Shown here in pieces: positions 18,388-28,197 of a stretch of 50,651 nt of DNA. The notes beneath the pieces are model-generated. The model worked only from the letters and a program-made list of their open reading frames with translations, was not told the origin of the DNA and searched no databases. The stretch comes from Desulfobacteraceae bacterium (GTDB lineage: Bacteria; Desulfobacterota; Desulfobacteria; Desulfobacterales; Desulfosarcinaceae). The stretch covers positions 1 through 50,651 of the forward strand of contig JABDIN010000068.1 of the NCBI GenBank assembly GCA_013003715.1, given 5' to 3'. Made by a program: the position numbers and the translations under genes. Position 1 is the first letter of the stretch. Each line of letters begins with the position of its first letter.

Positions 18388-19962
18388 TCAGGCGTTCAAT
18401 TCCACAGGCGGATGCGCCTCGAAATGATAACGGCCGGTTTTCAGACTGCTGGGTCCGCGCCGGATAAATTTGACCATCAGGTAGATTTCAACAATCAGAA
18501 ACAAGGTATACAACAAGGTCAAAGCGACAATACTGCCGACGAGATCCCCCACACTCAGGGATGAGCTGGACAGGGCCGTGGGCAGCACTTCACCGATGGT
18601 CCACGGCTGACGGCCGTACTCCGCGACGAACCACCCCATTTCAATGGCAATCCACGGTATCGGCAGGCTGAACACCAGGGTCTTGAGAAACCATGGTTTC
18701 CGATCAAAAGTTCGGGTGGCACAGAAATAAAAACTCAATCCGATCAACACGAGCAACAAAAAGCCGAGTCCCACCATAATACGAAAGGACCAGAACATCA
18801 GCCCCACATTGGGTATGGTATCCCTGGCTGCGGATTGGATCTGCGCCTCTGTGGCGGCGGCCACATCCCCGGTGTATTGTCTCATCAGCAAGCCATAACC
18901 CAGGTCGGCCTGGTGCTCCTGAAACACAGCAATGGTTGACGGCGACCGGTCACCTGCCCGTATCTTTTCCAATGCCGAATGGGCGGTTATCCCATTGCGG
19001 ATGCGGATTTCGTTTTCGGCGATCAAATCCTTGATGCCGGTGATGGGTGTATTCAGCGACCGGGTGGCGATGATGCCGCCCACCCACGGAATGCGGATCT
19101 CGCCGGCGGTTCGCTGCTCATCTTGATCGGGGAAGCCGAACACCGTGAAATGCCCGGGAGGTGGATCGGTTTCCCATTCCGCCTCCATTGCCGCCAGCTT
19201 GACCTTCTGCACCTGTCCGGTGACATAACCACTTTCATCGCCCAGAACGATGACGGATAAAATGGAGGCCAGGCCGAAACCGGCCGCCACGGCAAATGAT
19301 CGCCGCGCAAACGCCAGGTCCCTTCCCCTCAGAATAAAGTACGAACTCACGCCCAGCACGAAAATGGCGGCAGCGGTGTAGCCGGCGCCAAGGGTATGAA
19401 CAAATTTGACCTGGGCCACCGGGTTGAAAAACAGATCGTAAAAGCTGGTCAGCTCCATCCGCATGGTTTCAAAATTGAATGCGGCGCCGGCGGGATTCTG
19501 CATCCAGGCATTGGCCACCAGAATCCATAGTGCTGAGAGATTCGATCCCAGGGCGACGAAAAAAGTCGCCGTCAAATGAGCCCGCCGGCTCAGCCGGTCC
19601 CATCCGAAAAAAAACAGCCCCACAAAAGTGGATTCCAGGAAGAAGGCCATCAGTCCTTCAATGGCCAGGGGGGCGCCGAAGATATCGCCGACGTAATGGG
19701 AGTAGTAGGCCCAATTGGTCCCGAATTGAAACTCCATGGTTAATCCGGTGGTCACCCCCAGCGCGAAGTTTATGCCGAACAGCTTTCCCCAGAAGCGGGT
19801 CATATCCTTGTAGATCTCTTTTTTCGTCATCACGTATACGGATTCCATGATGAACAGGATCCAGGACAATCCCAGAGTCAGGGGAACAAAAATAAAATGG
19901 TACATGGATGTCAATGCAAACTGCCATCGGGACAGTTCAACCACTCCTTCTGCAGGCACCAT
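18388..19962 (-). CDS. cydA: cytochrome bd quinol oxidase subunit I
   Basis: 524 residues, close to the E. coli length, so it carries a long-type Q-loop (about 250-385). [20 protein letters not shown] places His22 at the haem b595 ligand position. [10 protein letters not shown] carries the second haem histidine, and [11 protein letters not shown] the methionine ligand of haem b558. [12 protein letters not shown] is the invariant quinol-oxidase motif. ATG 19962 is preceded by AAAGGAG at 8 bases. It is first in cydABX and divergent from cydDC across about 165 bp, so both units probably share a control region. No clear FNR or ArcA box could be picked out there. Confidence 0.97.
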   Translation of the reverse strand: MVPAEGVVELSRWQFALTSMYHFIFVPLTLGLSWILFIMESVYVMTKKEIYKDMTRFWGKLFGINFALGVTTGLTMEFQFGTNWAYYSHYVGDIFGAPLAIEGLMAFFLESTFVGLFFFGWDRLSRRAHLTATFFVALGSNLSALWILVANAWMQNPAGAAFNFETMRMELTSFYDLFFNPVAQVKFVHTLGAGYTAAAIFVLGVSSYFILRGRDLAFARRSFAVAAGFGLASILSVIVLGDESGYVTGQVQKVKLAAMEAEWETDPPPGHFTVFGFPDQDEQRTAGEIRIPWVGGIIATRSLNTPITGIKDLIAENEIRIRNGITAHSALEKIRAGDRSPSTIAVFQEHQADLGYGLLMRQYTGDVAAATEAQIQSAARDTIPNVGLMFWSFRIMVGLGFLLLVLIGLSFYFCATRTFDRKPWFLKTLVFSLPIPWIAIEMGWFVAEYGRQPWTIGEVLPTALSSSSLSVGDLVGSIVALTLLYTLFLIVEIYLMVKFIRRGPSSLKTGRYHFEAHPPVELNA

Positions 19963-20127
19963 ATGGATACTCCTTTAATTGTCTCGCCCACAGGATTTCG
20001 GGCGACTGACGTTGGCATTACCGGGCAACCGGGATAGTGAAAAGTGTTTACAATCTTTGCGATTTCGTTTTTTATACAATTATTTTAATTGATTTGGAAC
20101 AGTGAATGGATAGCGGACATCGCTGCC

Positions 20128-21960
20128 ATGAGTCCAAGGCAGCCCGGACGACAAATATTTCGTTCCCTTTTACAGATGGCAAATCAGAAGTCAAGGCGTA
20201 TTACGGCTGAACGATGGCTGATCGGCAGATCACGGTCCGCGCGCTGGTGGATCGCAGCATCGGTGGGTGTGGGCACATGCAATGGCATACTATTGATATT
20301 ACAAGCATACTTGATTTCAAGCGTCATACACGGCACCTATATGGACCACCTGCCACGCGTCAACTTCACACTGCACTTTCTGATACTGGCCGCCGCTATT
20401 ATCGTCCGCGCCATTCTGACCTGGGCACGACAGGTTTCGGGTTTCAACGCCGGTGCAGCGGTAAGACAGGAAGTCCGGCAAACGCTCGCCACCCATATCA
20501 TGTCGCTGGGACCGGTCCGCACCGGGGCTCACCCTTCCGGCGCTCTGGCCGTTGCGGCCATGGAACAGGTTGAAGCTCTCCAGGATTTTTTCTCTTTGTA
20601 TCTCCCTCAATTGCTATTGGTTGCAATGGTTCCGGCTACAATACTGGCCGTTGTTTTCCCCTTCAGCTGGGCGGCGGCCTCTCTTCTGCTATTCACCGCA
20701 CCCCTGATACCGCTCTTCATGGTGCTGGTGGGTATGGGGGCCGAGAGTGTCAGTCAACGTCATTTTCAAGCCCTGTCGAGACTCAGCGGACATTTCCTGG
20801 ATATTCTGCACGGTCTGCCCACTTTGAAGATATTTGGACGAAGCCGGGCTGAAACCGGCAACATCGAAAAAACATCCCGGGAATACCGGCAGCGGACCAT
20901 GGGTGTTCTGCGGATTGCATTTTTGTCATCGGCCGTGCTGGAATTCTTCAGCGCCATGGCCATCGCCCTGGTGGCGGTCTACCTGGGGCTGCGGTTTCTG
21001 GGGTATATCGAATTCGGCAGTTATGGTTTGCCGTTGACCTTATCCGCCGGATTATTCATCCTTTTACTGGCACCTGATTTTTATCAGCCGTTCCGGGATC
21101 TGGGTGCCTATTACCATGCCAGGGCCCATGCCGCCGGCGCGGCCGAAGAGATCATGAACATCCTCAGCATGGAGAAGCCCTCGGGCGAATCCACGGCATC
21201 GAAACCCGCACCGGACCGGTTTTCCCTGATCACATTGAGACGGATCGACCTTGGCTTTGATAACGGAAACCGCCCGGTATTCAACGGGCTGAACCTGGAC
21301 ATCCGCAGAAACGAACACGTGGCCCTGGTGGGTGAAAGCGGTGGCGGCAAAACCACATTGTTGCATCTGCTATTGAAATTCGTTTATCCGCAAAATGGTG
21401 TTGTCCTGCTCGATGACATGAATCTCAACCACATCGACGCCGACAGCTGGCGCCGGGATCTGGGGTGGATGAGCCAATCCCCGTTCCTGTTCCACGGCAC
21501 CATTCGGGAGAATATACAATTGGCCGACCCATCGGCGACAGACCGGCAGATCGAAACAGCCGCCCGGCAGGCCCATGTGATGGATTTCTGTGATCGATGG
21601 CAACACGGGCTGGATACCCACATGGCCGAACGCGGGGTCGGGCTTTCCCGGGGACAGGCCCAACGGGTGGCGCTGGCCCGGGTTTTTCTCAAAAATGCGC
21701 CCATCCTCCTGCTCGATGAACCCACGGCGGCTTTGGATAACGACACGGCGGCTTTGATTCTTGGCGCATTGAAACAATTCGCAAAAGACCGGACAATGAT
21801 CATGGTATCCCACCGGTTATCAAAGATCACCGCCATTGACCGCGTCCTGGTGCTGGCTGAGGGCCGTGTAGCCGAAGAGGGATCCTTCGAACAACTCATG
21901 GCCGTCAACGGGCGTTTTCACCGGTTGTATCATCGCCAACAGGAGCTCGAGCGCTTATGA
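20128..21960 (+). CDS. cydD: cysteine/glutathione ABC exporter subunit CydD
   Basis: About 610 residues from ATG 20128. The open frame extends to a TTG at 20089, and ATG 20176 (MANQKSRRIT) best matches the start of other CydD proteins; none has a strong ribosome site. An N-terminal six-helix exporter domain (to about 330) is followed by a nucleotide-binding domain with Walker A GESGGGKTT, signature LSRGQAQRVALARV and Walker B ILLLDEPTAALD. CydDC exports cysteine and glutathione to the periplasm and is required for assembly of cytochrome bd. The stop overlaps the cydC start (ATGA). It is divergent from cydABX, as expected for an oxidase with its maturation factor. Confidence 0.92.
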   Translation: MSPRQPGRQIFRSLLQMANQKSRRITAERWLIGRSRSARWWIAASVGVGTCNGILLILQAYLISSVIHGTYMDHLPRVNFTLHFLILAAAIIVRAILTWARQVSGFNAGAAVRQEVRQTLATHIMSLGPVRTGAHPSGALAVAAMEQVEALQDFFSLYLPQLLLVAMVPATILAVVFPFSWAAASLLLFTAPLIPLFMVLVGMGAESVSQRHFQALSRLSGHFLDILHGLPTLKIFGRSRAETGNIEKTSREYRQRTMGVLRIAFLSSAVLEFFSAMAIALVAVYLGLRFLGYIEFGSYGLPLTLSAGLFILLLAPDFYQPFRDLGAYYHARAHAAGAAEEIMNILSMEKPSGESTASKPAPDRFSLITLRRIDLGFDNGNRPVFNGLNLDIRRNEHVALVGESGGGKTTLLHLLLKFVYPQNGVVLLDDMNLNHIDADSWRRDLGWMSQSPFLFHGTIRENIQLADPSATDRQIETAARQAHVMDFCDRWQHGLDTHMAERGVGLSRGQAQRVALARVFLKNAPILLLDEPTAALDNDTAALILGALKQFAKDRTMIMVSHRLSKITAIDRVLVLAEGRVAEEGSFEQLMAVNGRFHRLYHRQQELERL

Positions 21961-23645
21961 ATCGACCAGCCGGCGCCATCATCTTGTTCACCCGCCTGTT
22001 CGGCCGGCATTGGCGGGCCATGGGGTTGGGCATATTGCTGGGAACGATCGCCCTTATTTCCGCCGTGGGACTCCTGGCACTGTCCGGATGGTTTATTTCC
22101 GCTTGCGCCGCAGCCGGCCTGTCGGCAGCCACGGCGCATTTGTTCAATTTTTTCTATCCAAGTGTCGGGGTTCGCCTGCTGGCCATGATGCGTACGGCGG
22201 CAAGATACGGCGAACGCATCGTAACCCATGACGCCACTTTCAGGATATTGGAAACCCTGCGGGTATGGTTCTACCGGCAACTGGAACCGCTGACGCCGGG
22301 CCAGATCGCATCTTACCGTCATGCGGACATCCTCAATCGCATGGTCTCGGATATCGATGCGCTGGACAATCTTTACCTGAGACTGCTCTCGCCCGGCATT
22401 ACCGCCCTGGCCATGATCCTTCTGGTGGTGTCCTGCCTCTGGGTGATCGACGGATCCATGGCCCTGACCGTTTTGTGTTACCTGTCCATCGCCGCCATTG
22501 TCGTCCCGGGTATCACGGCCCGAACCAGCTGGGCGATGGGGCCCGGACTGGCGGCAAGCGCCGCTGAACTAAGGATCAGGGTTGTGGAAGGTATTGAAGG
22601 CATGGGGGATCTGATCGCTTTTGGCGGAGACCGCCGCCAGTTGCAGCAGATCAAAACGGATCAGCACCGGTTGGTCGATCATCAGCGAAAAATGAGCCGT
22701 ATCAGCGGAATGAGCAGCGCCGCCATTACCTTGACATCCGGTTTCTGCATGATCACGATCCTGTATATCGGCACGGGGAAAGTGGAACTCAACTTGATCG
22801 GGGGCGAATTTCTGGTGGTCTTCATACTGGGTGCGGCAGCCTCCTTTGAGGCGGTGATGCCGCTGCCGGCGGCCTATCAATACCTCACCCACACCGTCGA
22901 ATCCGCCGGCCGTATCACGGAAATCGCCGGATCCCGGCCACTGGTTGCCTTCCCGTCGCAAACATTTTCCACCCCCGCTCACCACGGCATCCGTTTCGAA
23001 AACCTGAATTTTCGATATCTCTCCGGTGGACCATGGGTGGTCCGGGATGTGAATCTGACAATTGCCGCTGGTAAAAAGATGGCCGTCGTCGGTGAAACCG
23101 GCTCCGGGAAGTCTTCGTTGCTCAACTTGCTGATCCGCTTCCAGGATCCGGTTTCAGGTACCATCCGCATCGGAGATGTCCGCATCGATCGTATACGTGA
23201 ATCCGATTTAAGACAATTAATAACCGTGGTCCCGCAGCAGGCGCACATGTTCCATGCCAGTATCCGTGACAATCTGTTGATCGCCCGCCCTGATGCCACG
23301 GAAGATCAACTGGCCCACGCTCTGACCATGGCCTGCCTGTCCGATTTCGTGAAAACGCTGCCGGATGGCCTCGACACCTGGGTGGGGGAATCCGGCAGCC
23401 GGTTATCCGGTGGCCAAGGCCGGCGGATAGCTGTGGCACGGGCCATTTTGGCCGACGCCCCGATCTGGTTGCTCGATGAACCCACCGAGGGCTTGGATCG
23501 CACCACGGAAAAAAATCTGATCCTAAACATCACCCGTCTCACCCAGGGCCGGACCGTTATGTTCATCACCCACCGGCGGGCATTGCTTGCGGACATGGAT
23601 CAGGTGGTGGAAATGAGCAGGGGTAAAATCGTCAGCATAACCTGA
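21957..23645 (+). CDS. cydC: cysteine/glutathione ABC exporter subunit CydC
   Basis: 562 residues. The membrane domain starts with LFGRHWRAMGLGILLGTIALISAVGLLALSGW (shown here only as a landmark at about 11-42; key residues LALSGW are typical of CydC). It carries ARYGERIVTHDATFRIL (about 81-97), another CydC hallmark. The nucleotide-binding domain has Walker A GETGSGKSS, signature LSGGQGRRIAVARA and Walker B IWLLDEPTEGLD. It forms the heterodimeric exporter with CydD; the ATG overlaps the cydD stop by 4 bases, so translation is coupled. A PRPP-synthetase-like gene begins 13 bp after its stop. Confidence 0.93.
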   Translation: MNRPAGAIILFTRLFGRHWRAMGLGILLGTIALISAVGLLALSGWFISACAAAGLSAATAHLFNFFYPSVGVRLLAMMRTAARYGERIVTHDATFRILETLRVWFYRQLEPLTPGQIASYRHADILNRMVSDIDALDNLYLRLLSPGITALAMILLVVSCLWVIDGSMALTVLCYLSIAAIVVPGITARTSWAMGPGLAASAAELRIRVVEGIEGMGDLIAFGGDRRQLQQIKTDQHRLVDHQRKMSRISGMSSAAITLTSGFCMITILYIGTGKVELNLIGGEFLVVFILGAAASFEAVMPLPAAYQYLTHTVESAGRITEIAGSRPLVAFPSQTFSTPAHHGIRFENLNFRYLSGGPWVVRDVNLTIAAGKKMAVVGETGSGKSSLLNLLIRFQDPVSGTIRIGDVRIDRIRESDLRQLITVVPQQAHMFHASIRDNLLIARPDATEDQLAHALTMACLSDFVKTLPDGLDTWVGESGSRLSGGQGRRIAVARAILADAPIWLLDEPTEGLDRTTEKNLILNITRLTQGRTVMFITHRRALLADMDQVVEMSRGKIVSIT

Positions 23646-23658
23646 AAAAGGAGACCGG

Positions 23659-24573
23659 ATGTCTTACCTGTTTTATTGTCCCCAAATGGCTGAAATCGCC
23701 CGTTCCATCGCCGCAGCGGTTCCGGGCATACGCCTGGGACGCATCGATTGGCGGGATTTCGAGGACGGCTTTCCGAACCTGAAGATCCACGATGCCGAGC
23801 TACTGCGAAATGCCGGTGTTTTTTTTCTCGCCGCCTTTGACTCACCCGGTGAAATCTTCAAGCAACTCTCTGTGATTTATGACCTGCCGCGGTTGTCTAT
23901 CCGGGATCTCACCGTGATCCTGCCGTTCTATCCCACGGGTACCATGGAACGGGTGGAGCAGGAAGGGGAAATCGCCACCGCCGCCACCCTCGCGAGAATG
24001 TTGTCTGCAACCCCGCTCTCAAAATCCGGTCCGCTGCAGGTGATCGTTTATGACATTCATGCCCTTTCGGAACGGTTTTATTTCTCGGATCGGGTGATTC
24101 CAAGACTGGAATCCGCCATGGCAATCCTGAAGGAACGGATCAAAACAATGGATAATATGGCCATTGCGTTCCCGGATGAAGGCGCCTGGAAGCGGTTTCG
24201 GGGCATGCTCGGGGAGTATCCGATCATCATCTGTCATAAAGTCCGTATGGACAAGGACCGGATCATCACCATCAAAGAAGGGGATCCGGCCGGCAAGCAT
24301 GTGATCATCGTGGATGATCTCATCATGACGGGCGGCACCATTCTCCAGTGTAAAAAAGCCTTGAGCGATCACGGTGCCCGGCGGGTCAGCGCCTATGCCA
24401 CCCACGGTGTGTTCCCCGGGGACTCATGGAACAGATTCATCAATGCCGGATTTCACAAACTGTGGATCACCGATTCATGCCCCAGGCAGGCCGCCCGCCT
24501 GTCCGTGGTCGCCCCATTTGAAATCCTCAGCCTTGCCCCGGCAATTTCGGAAATCATCAAAAAAGAAGGATAG
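23659..24573 (+). CDS. PRPP synthetase homologue of the plant class II (PRS3/PRS4-like) type
   Basis: 304 residues with ribose-phosphate pyrophosphokinase architecture. The PRPP-binding loop is present as VIIVDDLIMTGGT (about 215-228). The ATP flexible-loop region is not the bacterial ARQD type but FYPTGTMERVEQEGEIATAA (about 91-110), and RDLH is replaced by YDIHALSERFYF. FPDEGAWKRF, IKEGDPAGKHV, YATHGVFPGDSW and ITDSCP follow. All these match plant class II enzymes (PRS3/4), which are not phosphate-dependent and accept several diphosphate donors. The likely reaction is ribose 5-phosphate to PRPP. AAGGAG lies 6 bases before the ATG. The gene is 13 bp after cydC and probably cotranscribed. A second, canonical prs elsewhere in the genome is expected but cannot be seen. 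Confidence 0.85.
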   Translation: MSYLFYCPQMAEIARSIAAAVPGIRLGRIDWRDFEDGFPNLKIHDAELLRNAGVFFLAAFDSPGEIFKQLSVIYDLPRLSIRDLTVILPFYPTGTMERVEQEGEIATAATLARMLSATPLSKSGPLQVIVYDIHALSERFYFSDRVIPRLESAMAILKERIKTMDNMAIAFPDEGAWKRFRGMLGEYPIIICHKVRMDKDRIITIKEGDPAGKHVIIVDDLIMTGGTILQCKKALSDHGARRVSAYATHGVFPGDSWNRFINAGFHKLWITDSCPRQAARLSVVAPFEILSLAPAISEIIKKEG

Positions 24574-24741
24574 AATATCCGTTTAAATGCTCGAATTATA
24601 GATCACTTTCAAATGATTAAAAATGAAAAATTATTTACTCAAACACCAATTTGATGGCATTGTTGACAAAAACACTATTCTCAAATCAATGTGACGGCTG
24701 CCAATCACATACAAAAATTAACGGCATGGAAAGGACAGTAT

Positions 24742-25314
24742 ATGAAATGGCTCATTATTGTATTGGTTATCGTTCTAACGGTTATCGTTTATAAAACGAT
24801 GCAAAAGCGTTTACCGGATTCAGGCGGAATCGCCATAAATGGGCCGGCAGTGGATGAAACAAGCATTGCGGCTGCGCTTGAAATGGAAAACGCACAAAGT
24901 ACTGTCATCGCCATTGACAATTATCTCGGCGGACGGTTTTACACGGATCCCTCACAAATGACATCCGCGGAACTGAATTTCATGTATGTAGAGGAGGTGG
25001 AGAGAGAGGTGAACAACGGCGGTTTCAAACAATTCTTCTACAACAGCTCGGGGGACCATGCCCATGAGGCATTGAACGCACTCGGGATTATCGGTGCCGG
25101 CCATACCGCGAAGCTTCTGTCCCTCGCCATGGAACTATTTCCGGACAACAGGGTGCCCACGGACAGGGACGACCGGGTAAAAGTGCTCGAGCGGATACAA
25201 GGCGATGCCGAAGCGGTGTGGCATGAACTCGATGACCGCTTTTTTCAATACGAAGATGACATCTCATCACTACTCGTTGACTACGTTAACGCCAACAGAG
25301 ATGAATTCCACTAA
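24742..25314 (+). CDS. membrane-anchored DUF4375 (DMP19-like) protein
   Basis: 190 residues from ATG 24742, chosen because AAGGA lies 7 bases upstream; the open frame begins earlier at 24691 without a site. Residues 2-19 (KWLIIVLVIVLTVIVYKT) form one membrane helix with a short cytoplasmic tip. The remainder carries a DUF4375 core with EVEREVNNGGFKQFFYNSSG, DHAHEALNALGIIGAGHTA and AMELFPD. The domain's function is not established. Family members are usually soluble, so the N-terminal anchor is notable. The gene is 168 bp after the PRPP-synthetase homologue and on the same strand. The gap is AT-rich and contains TTGACA, but no good -10 follows at the right distance. Confidence 0.7.
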   Translation: MKWLIIVLVIVLTVIVYKTMQKRLPDSGGIAINGPAVDETSIAAALEMENAQSTVIAIDNYLGGRFYTDPSQMTSAELNFMYVEEVEREVNNGGFKQFFYNSSGDHAHEALNALGIIGAGHTAKLLSLAMELFPDNRVPTDRDDRVKVLERIQGDAEAVWHELDDRFFQYEDDISSLLVDYVNANRDEFH

Positions 25315-25393
25315 ACTTTTGGAATGACGGACGAACACCGGACGGAATTTCCGTTCCGGCAAAGCATGATTGAACATACGGGGGAACCTTCTC

Positions 25394-25768
25394 ATGTCCT
25401 CAAGCAACGACAACGATTCTAAAAAAAGTGTTTCAGAGGCGCTCCGCATCCGGCGGGAACGTCAAAACACATACCGCGAACGTGCCCTCGCGCTTTTTCC
25501 GAGGATCTGCGGCCGGTGCGGCCGTGAGTTCAGCGGGAAACGTTTGCGCGAGCTGACCGTTCACCATAAAGACCACAACCACGACAACAATCCGCCGGAC
25601 GGCAGCAACTGGGAATTGTTATGCATCTACTGCCACGACAATGAACACGCCCGGAACGAGGTGGCCGATGCTTATGACAACGCACCGGCAGGCGAGTCTC
25701 CGGATCGGGAATTCGGACATCAACCGTTTGCCGGATTGGCGGATTTGTTGAAGAAAAAAACACCCTGA
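25394..25768 (+). CDS. HNH-nuclease-fold protein, YajD-like
   Basis: 124 residues from ATG 25394 (GGGGAA 9 bases upstream; the longer frame starts at an unsupported TTG 25370). A zinc-binding CGRCG (about 39-43) precedes the HNH core LTVHHKDHNHDNNPPDGSNW, with a second knuckle LLCIYCHDNEHAR. This is the pattern of the small YajD-type HNH proteins, whose physiological role is not known. The C-terminal 35 residues are low-complexity. The gene ends inside a strong intrinsic terminator: the stop codon (25766-25768) is in the ascending arm of the hairpin. Confidence 0.85.
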   Translation: MSSSNDNDSKKSVSEALRIRRERQNTYRERALALFPRICGRCGREFSGKRLRELTVHHKDHNHDNNPPDGSNWELLCIYCHDNEHARNEVADAYDNAPAGESPDREFGHQPFAGLADLLKKKTP

Positions 25769-25792
25769 CCGAGAAATCAGGGTGTTATTTTT
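25759..25792 (+). terminator. intrinsic terminator overlapping the yajD-like stop codon
   Basis: AACACCCTGA and TCAGGGTGTT are perfect 10-bp arms around the 8-base loop CCGAGAAA, followed by ATTTTT. The TGA stop of the HNH gene ends the left arm. Confidence 0.9.
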
Positions 25793-25917
25793 CAGTCGCG
25801 ATGCAGGATCCGGTCCCTCTCTGTGATCCGATCACATCCGTTGCCGTCACCGGATGATCCATCATTGATCACAGACCAACAACGCCGTTGCAGCAAGCCC
25901 TTCCAGACCATCGCGAT

Positions 25918-28197
25918 TCAGTCACGCTCATAGGTCAACTTGAGGGACCAGTGATTCAGGATTCCGGTATCCCAGCCCTCAAGGTCTTTAATATTGAGGG
26001 TCCACGCGCCTTGAACCGGCAAGTCCATCAAGGTCTCCAGGCGTGGGTGGTTGACCTGGTCGTAAGTACGGTGGATGTTCCGCGACCCGCCGCCTTCACG
26101 ATCGTGCAAAAAGACGCTGTGGCCCGAAGGCGCCACAAGTTCCACCCGCAGATCGCGTATGAAGGTGTGGGTAACGTCCAACAGGACCTCGATATTCCGC
26201 ACGCGGCCCCGGGCATCGATTTGAATCCGGTCATCTAAACCCACGGGGTTATTGTCCGGTATCTTCAATTCCGGTGTAGACTCCTTTTCGATGGATTGTT
26301 CGGCGGATTGATAATGGATTTCAATTTCCCACGCATTCAGGCGGCCCATGTTATACGCTTCGAGGTCTTTGATGTGCAGCAGCCAGTTTCCGGCAAACGA
26401 TTCACCATGCAGCCGGTATAGCTCTTCGTGGTCGGTCGATACAAACGTTTTCACCAGATCATGACCGGGTTGATTGTGCTGGGCGTAGAGAACGATCCGG
26501 GTACCCCGGGGACTGTATAAATCCAGGCTGAGGTCCCCTTGATAGGTGTGGATGATATCCACACCGACGGTGAGCGATGTAATCGTTCCCTCTCCGGTCA
26601 TGGGGATGGTATCGCGCATACCTTCAGGGGCATTGTCGGGGATCAGCAGATCCGGGGCGCTTTCACCGGTCACGGCACCTTCCGCGGGATGTGTCGGCGC
26701 CAGACCGACACCGAAAAACATTTCGGCCCCCGGCACGGATATTTCCCGGAGGATAAAACCGGAGTCCGAACCGTCCCACTCCCGGGATGACGGCAGGGTG
26801 GTATTGGATAGTGCGATCCCGGGAATCCCGGCAAACAGATCCGTCGCGTCGCCGCGCCGGTCATTTTCAAGATCCCTGCGGCCGTCCGCCTGCAGAAGCG
26901 CGCATTGATAATGCCGGTCGGTTGAACCCTGCTGCCACTCGTTGGAGCCTTCCGTGTCGCAATGGAATACAGCCAACCCGCTGGCAGGTAAATGTGCGTC
27001 GAGCCCCAATCTCGATCGGTTTTCCAACAAAAAATACTCGTTGGGCGTGTCGGTGACGTACTTGTAGACCTTTGCATAATCTCCGTGTGCGATGCCCCGT
27101 TTGCCCGCCTCGTTCAGTGATACAACAAGGTCCGGCCAACCCACCAAATCGCGCAGATAACTGCATATGGGTGCTGGAGTACGGCCGTAATTGTTATGGT
27201 TGCCCGAACTCATCAAACAATAGCTCGCCAGTCCGGCACTCTCGGTGAAATCATCATCCCGCCGGCCGTAGTCGTAAAGGTCCGGGAAGCGGCAAAGCAA
27301 GTGCCCGCTTTCGTGACAGAAAGTGCCGATGGAGAGGTCAAGCGAACTGCGGCCGAGACTGGTGAGCATGTAGTAATTCGTTCGAATACCATTGTGCTGG
27401 AACGACATCTCCGAATTGTGGGGCCACAGATCACTCGGCCGGCTTGTATCGCCATTGATGCCATACACGGTTCGCCCGGCATATAAAAAACTGACGGCAT
27501 CGACGACGCCCTCGTTGCGGCTGTCGAATTCCGCCAGGTTGAGGTTGAATCCGGTGATGGCGGCCTGGAGCGCCTCGCGCTGCAGGGGATGGGTTTCATA
27601 GTAACGGCGATCATGGGAAAGCCGCACCGGTCCCACCACCCTGTTCCGATAATCCAGTTTCCCATTTGATACTTCCCGGAAATACGTGCGCACCGAACAA
27701 TGGTTGCCGTTGGCGATGAAATTGTCGTCGTTCAGCATGGCCTTCACATCATCAATCCGCATATCGATGCGCAGATCCTGAAATTCCACCAGAATCGTCA
27801 TCCCCAGGACATTGCCGTCACTCACCCGCCGTCCGGCCAGCAGCCCATTATTGGGCCCAAGGGTGAAATTGACCCCGCCGGCGCCGGGAACGATCCCTTC
27901 ACCCGGATAAAGCGTTCTGAAACGGTTTTCGAACTTGGCCGAACGCACTTCCGGAGACTCCTGAAGATGGCGGCGGGTGCCAACCGGCGGACGTTTGTGG
28001 GTGGGGATGCCCGAGGATCGAAAGCGGCCGCTGATCAGTTGAGCATAGCAATACAACCCCTTGGTTTCATCATACACGACCGTAAAGCCATCCATTGTTT
28101 CATGGCGGGCATAAAACTCGTCACCGGTTACCACCAGAGCCACCGGTGTGCCATTTGCCTGTTCCAAAACTATTTTTTCCGATTGTATAATACTCAT
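25918..28197 (-). CDS. M6-family metalloprotease with two C-terminal P-domains
   Basis: 759 residues. The zinc site is HESGH with His295, Glu296 and His299, followed by FPDLYDYGRRD, as in M6 (immune inhibitor A-like) proteases. It is preceded by a catalytic-domain region with VRTYFREVSNGKLDYRN about 167-183. Two jelly-roll P/Homo-B domains lie at the end: one starting LLIPDNAPEGMRDTI (about 535-640), the second LKIPDNNPVGLDDRI (about 650-757). Each ends with an HIKDLEAYNMGRLNAWEIEI- or NIKDLEGWDTGILNHWSLKL-type strand. The ATG has a strong AAAGGAGG site, so the start is firm, yet residues 1-40 (SIIQSEKIVLEQANGTPVAL) show no signal peptide. It may leave the cell by a non-Sec route or act inside. 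It is convergent with the HNH gene across 149 bp. Confidence 0.88.
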   Translation of the reverse strand: MSIIQSEKIVLEQANGTPVALVVTGDEFYARHETMDGFTVVYDETKGLYCYAQLISGRFRSSGIPTHKRPPVGTRRHLQESPEVRSAKFENRFRTLYPGEGIVPGAGGVNFTLGPNNGLLAGRRVSDGNVLGMTILVEFQDLRIDMRIDDVKAMLNDDNFIANGNHCSVRTYFREVSNGKLDYRNRVVGPVRLSHDRRYYETHPLQREALQAAITGFNLNLAEFDSRNEGVVDAVSFLYAGRTVYGINGDTSRPSDLWPHNSEMSFQHNGIRTNYYMLTSLGRSSLDLSIGTFCHESGHLLCRFPDLYDYGRRDDDFTESAGLASYCLMSSGNHNNYGRTPAPICSYLRDLVGWPDLVVSLNEAGKRGIAHGDYAKVYKYVTDTPNEYFLLENRSRLGLDAHLPASGLAVFHCDTEGSNEWQQGSTDRHYQCALLQADGRRDLENDRRGDATDLFAGIPGIALSNTTLPSSREWDGSDSGFILREISVPGAEMFFGVGLAPTHPAEGAVTGESAPDLLIPDNAPEGMRDTIPMTGEGTITSLTVGVDIIHTYQGDLSLDLYSPRGTRIVLYAQHNQPGHDLVKTFVSTDHEELYRLHGESFAGNWLLHIKDLEAYNMGRLNAWEIEIHYQSAEQSIEKESTPELKIPDNNPVGLDDRIQIDARGRVRNIEVLLDVTHTFIRDLRVELVAPSGHSVFLHDREGGGSRNIHRTYDQVNHPRLETLMDLPVQGAWTLNIKDLEGWDTGILNHWSLKLTYERD

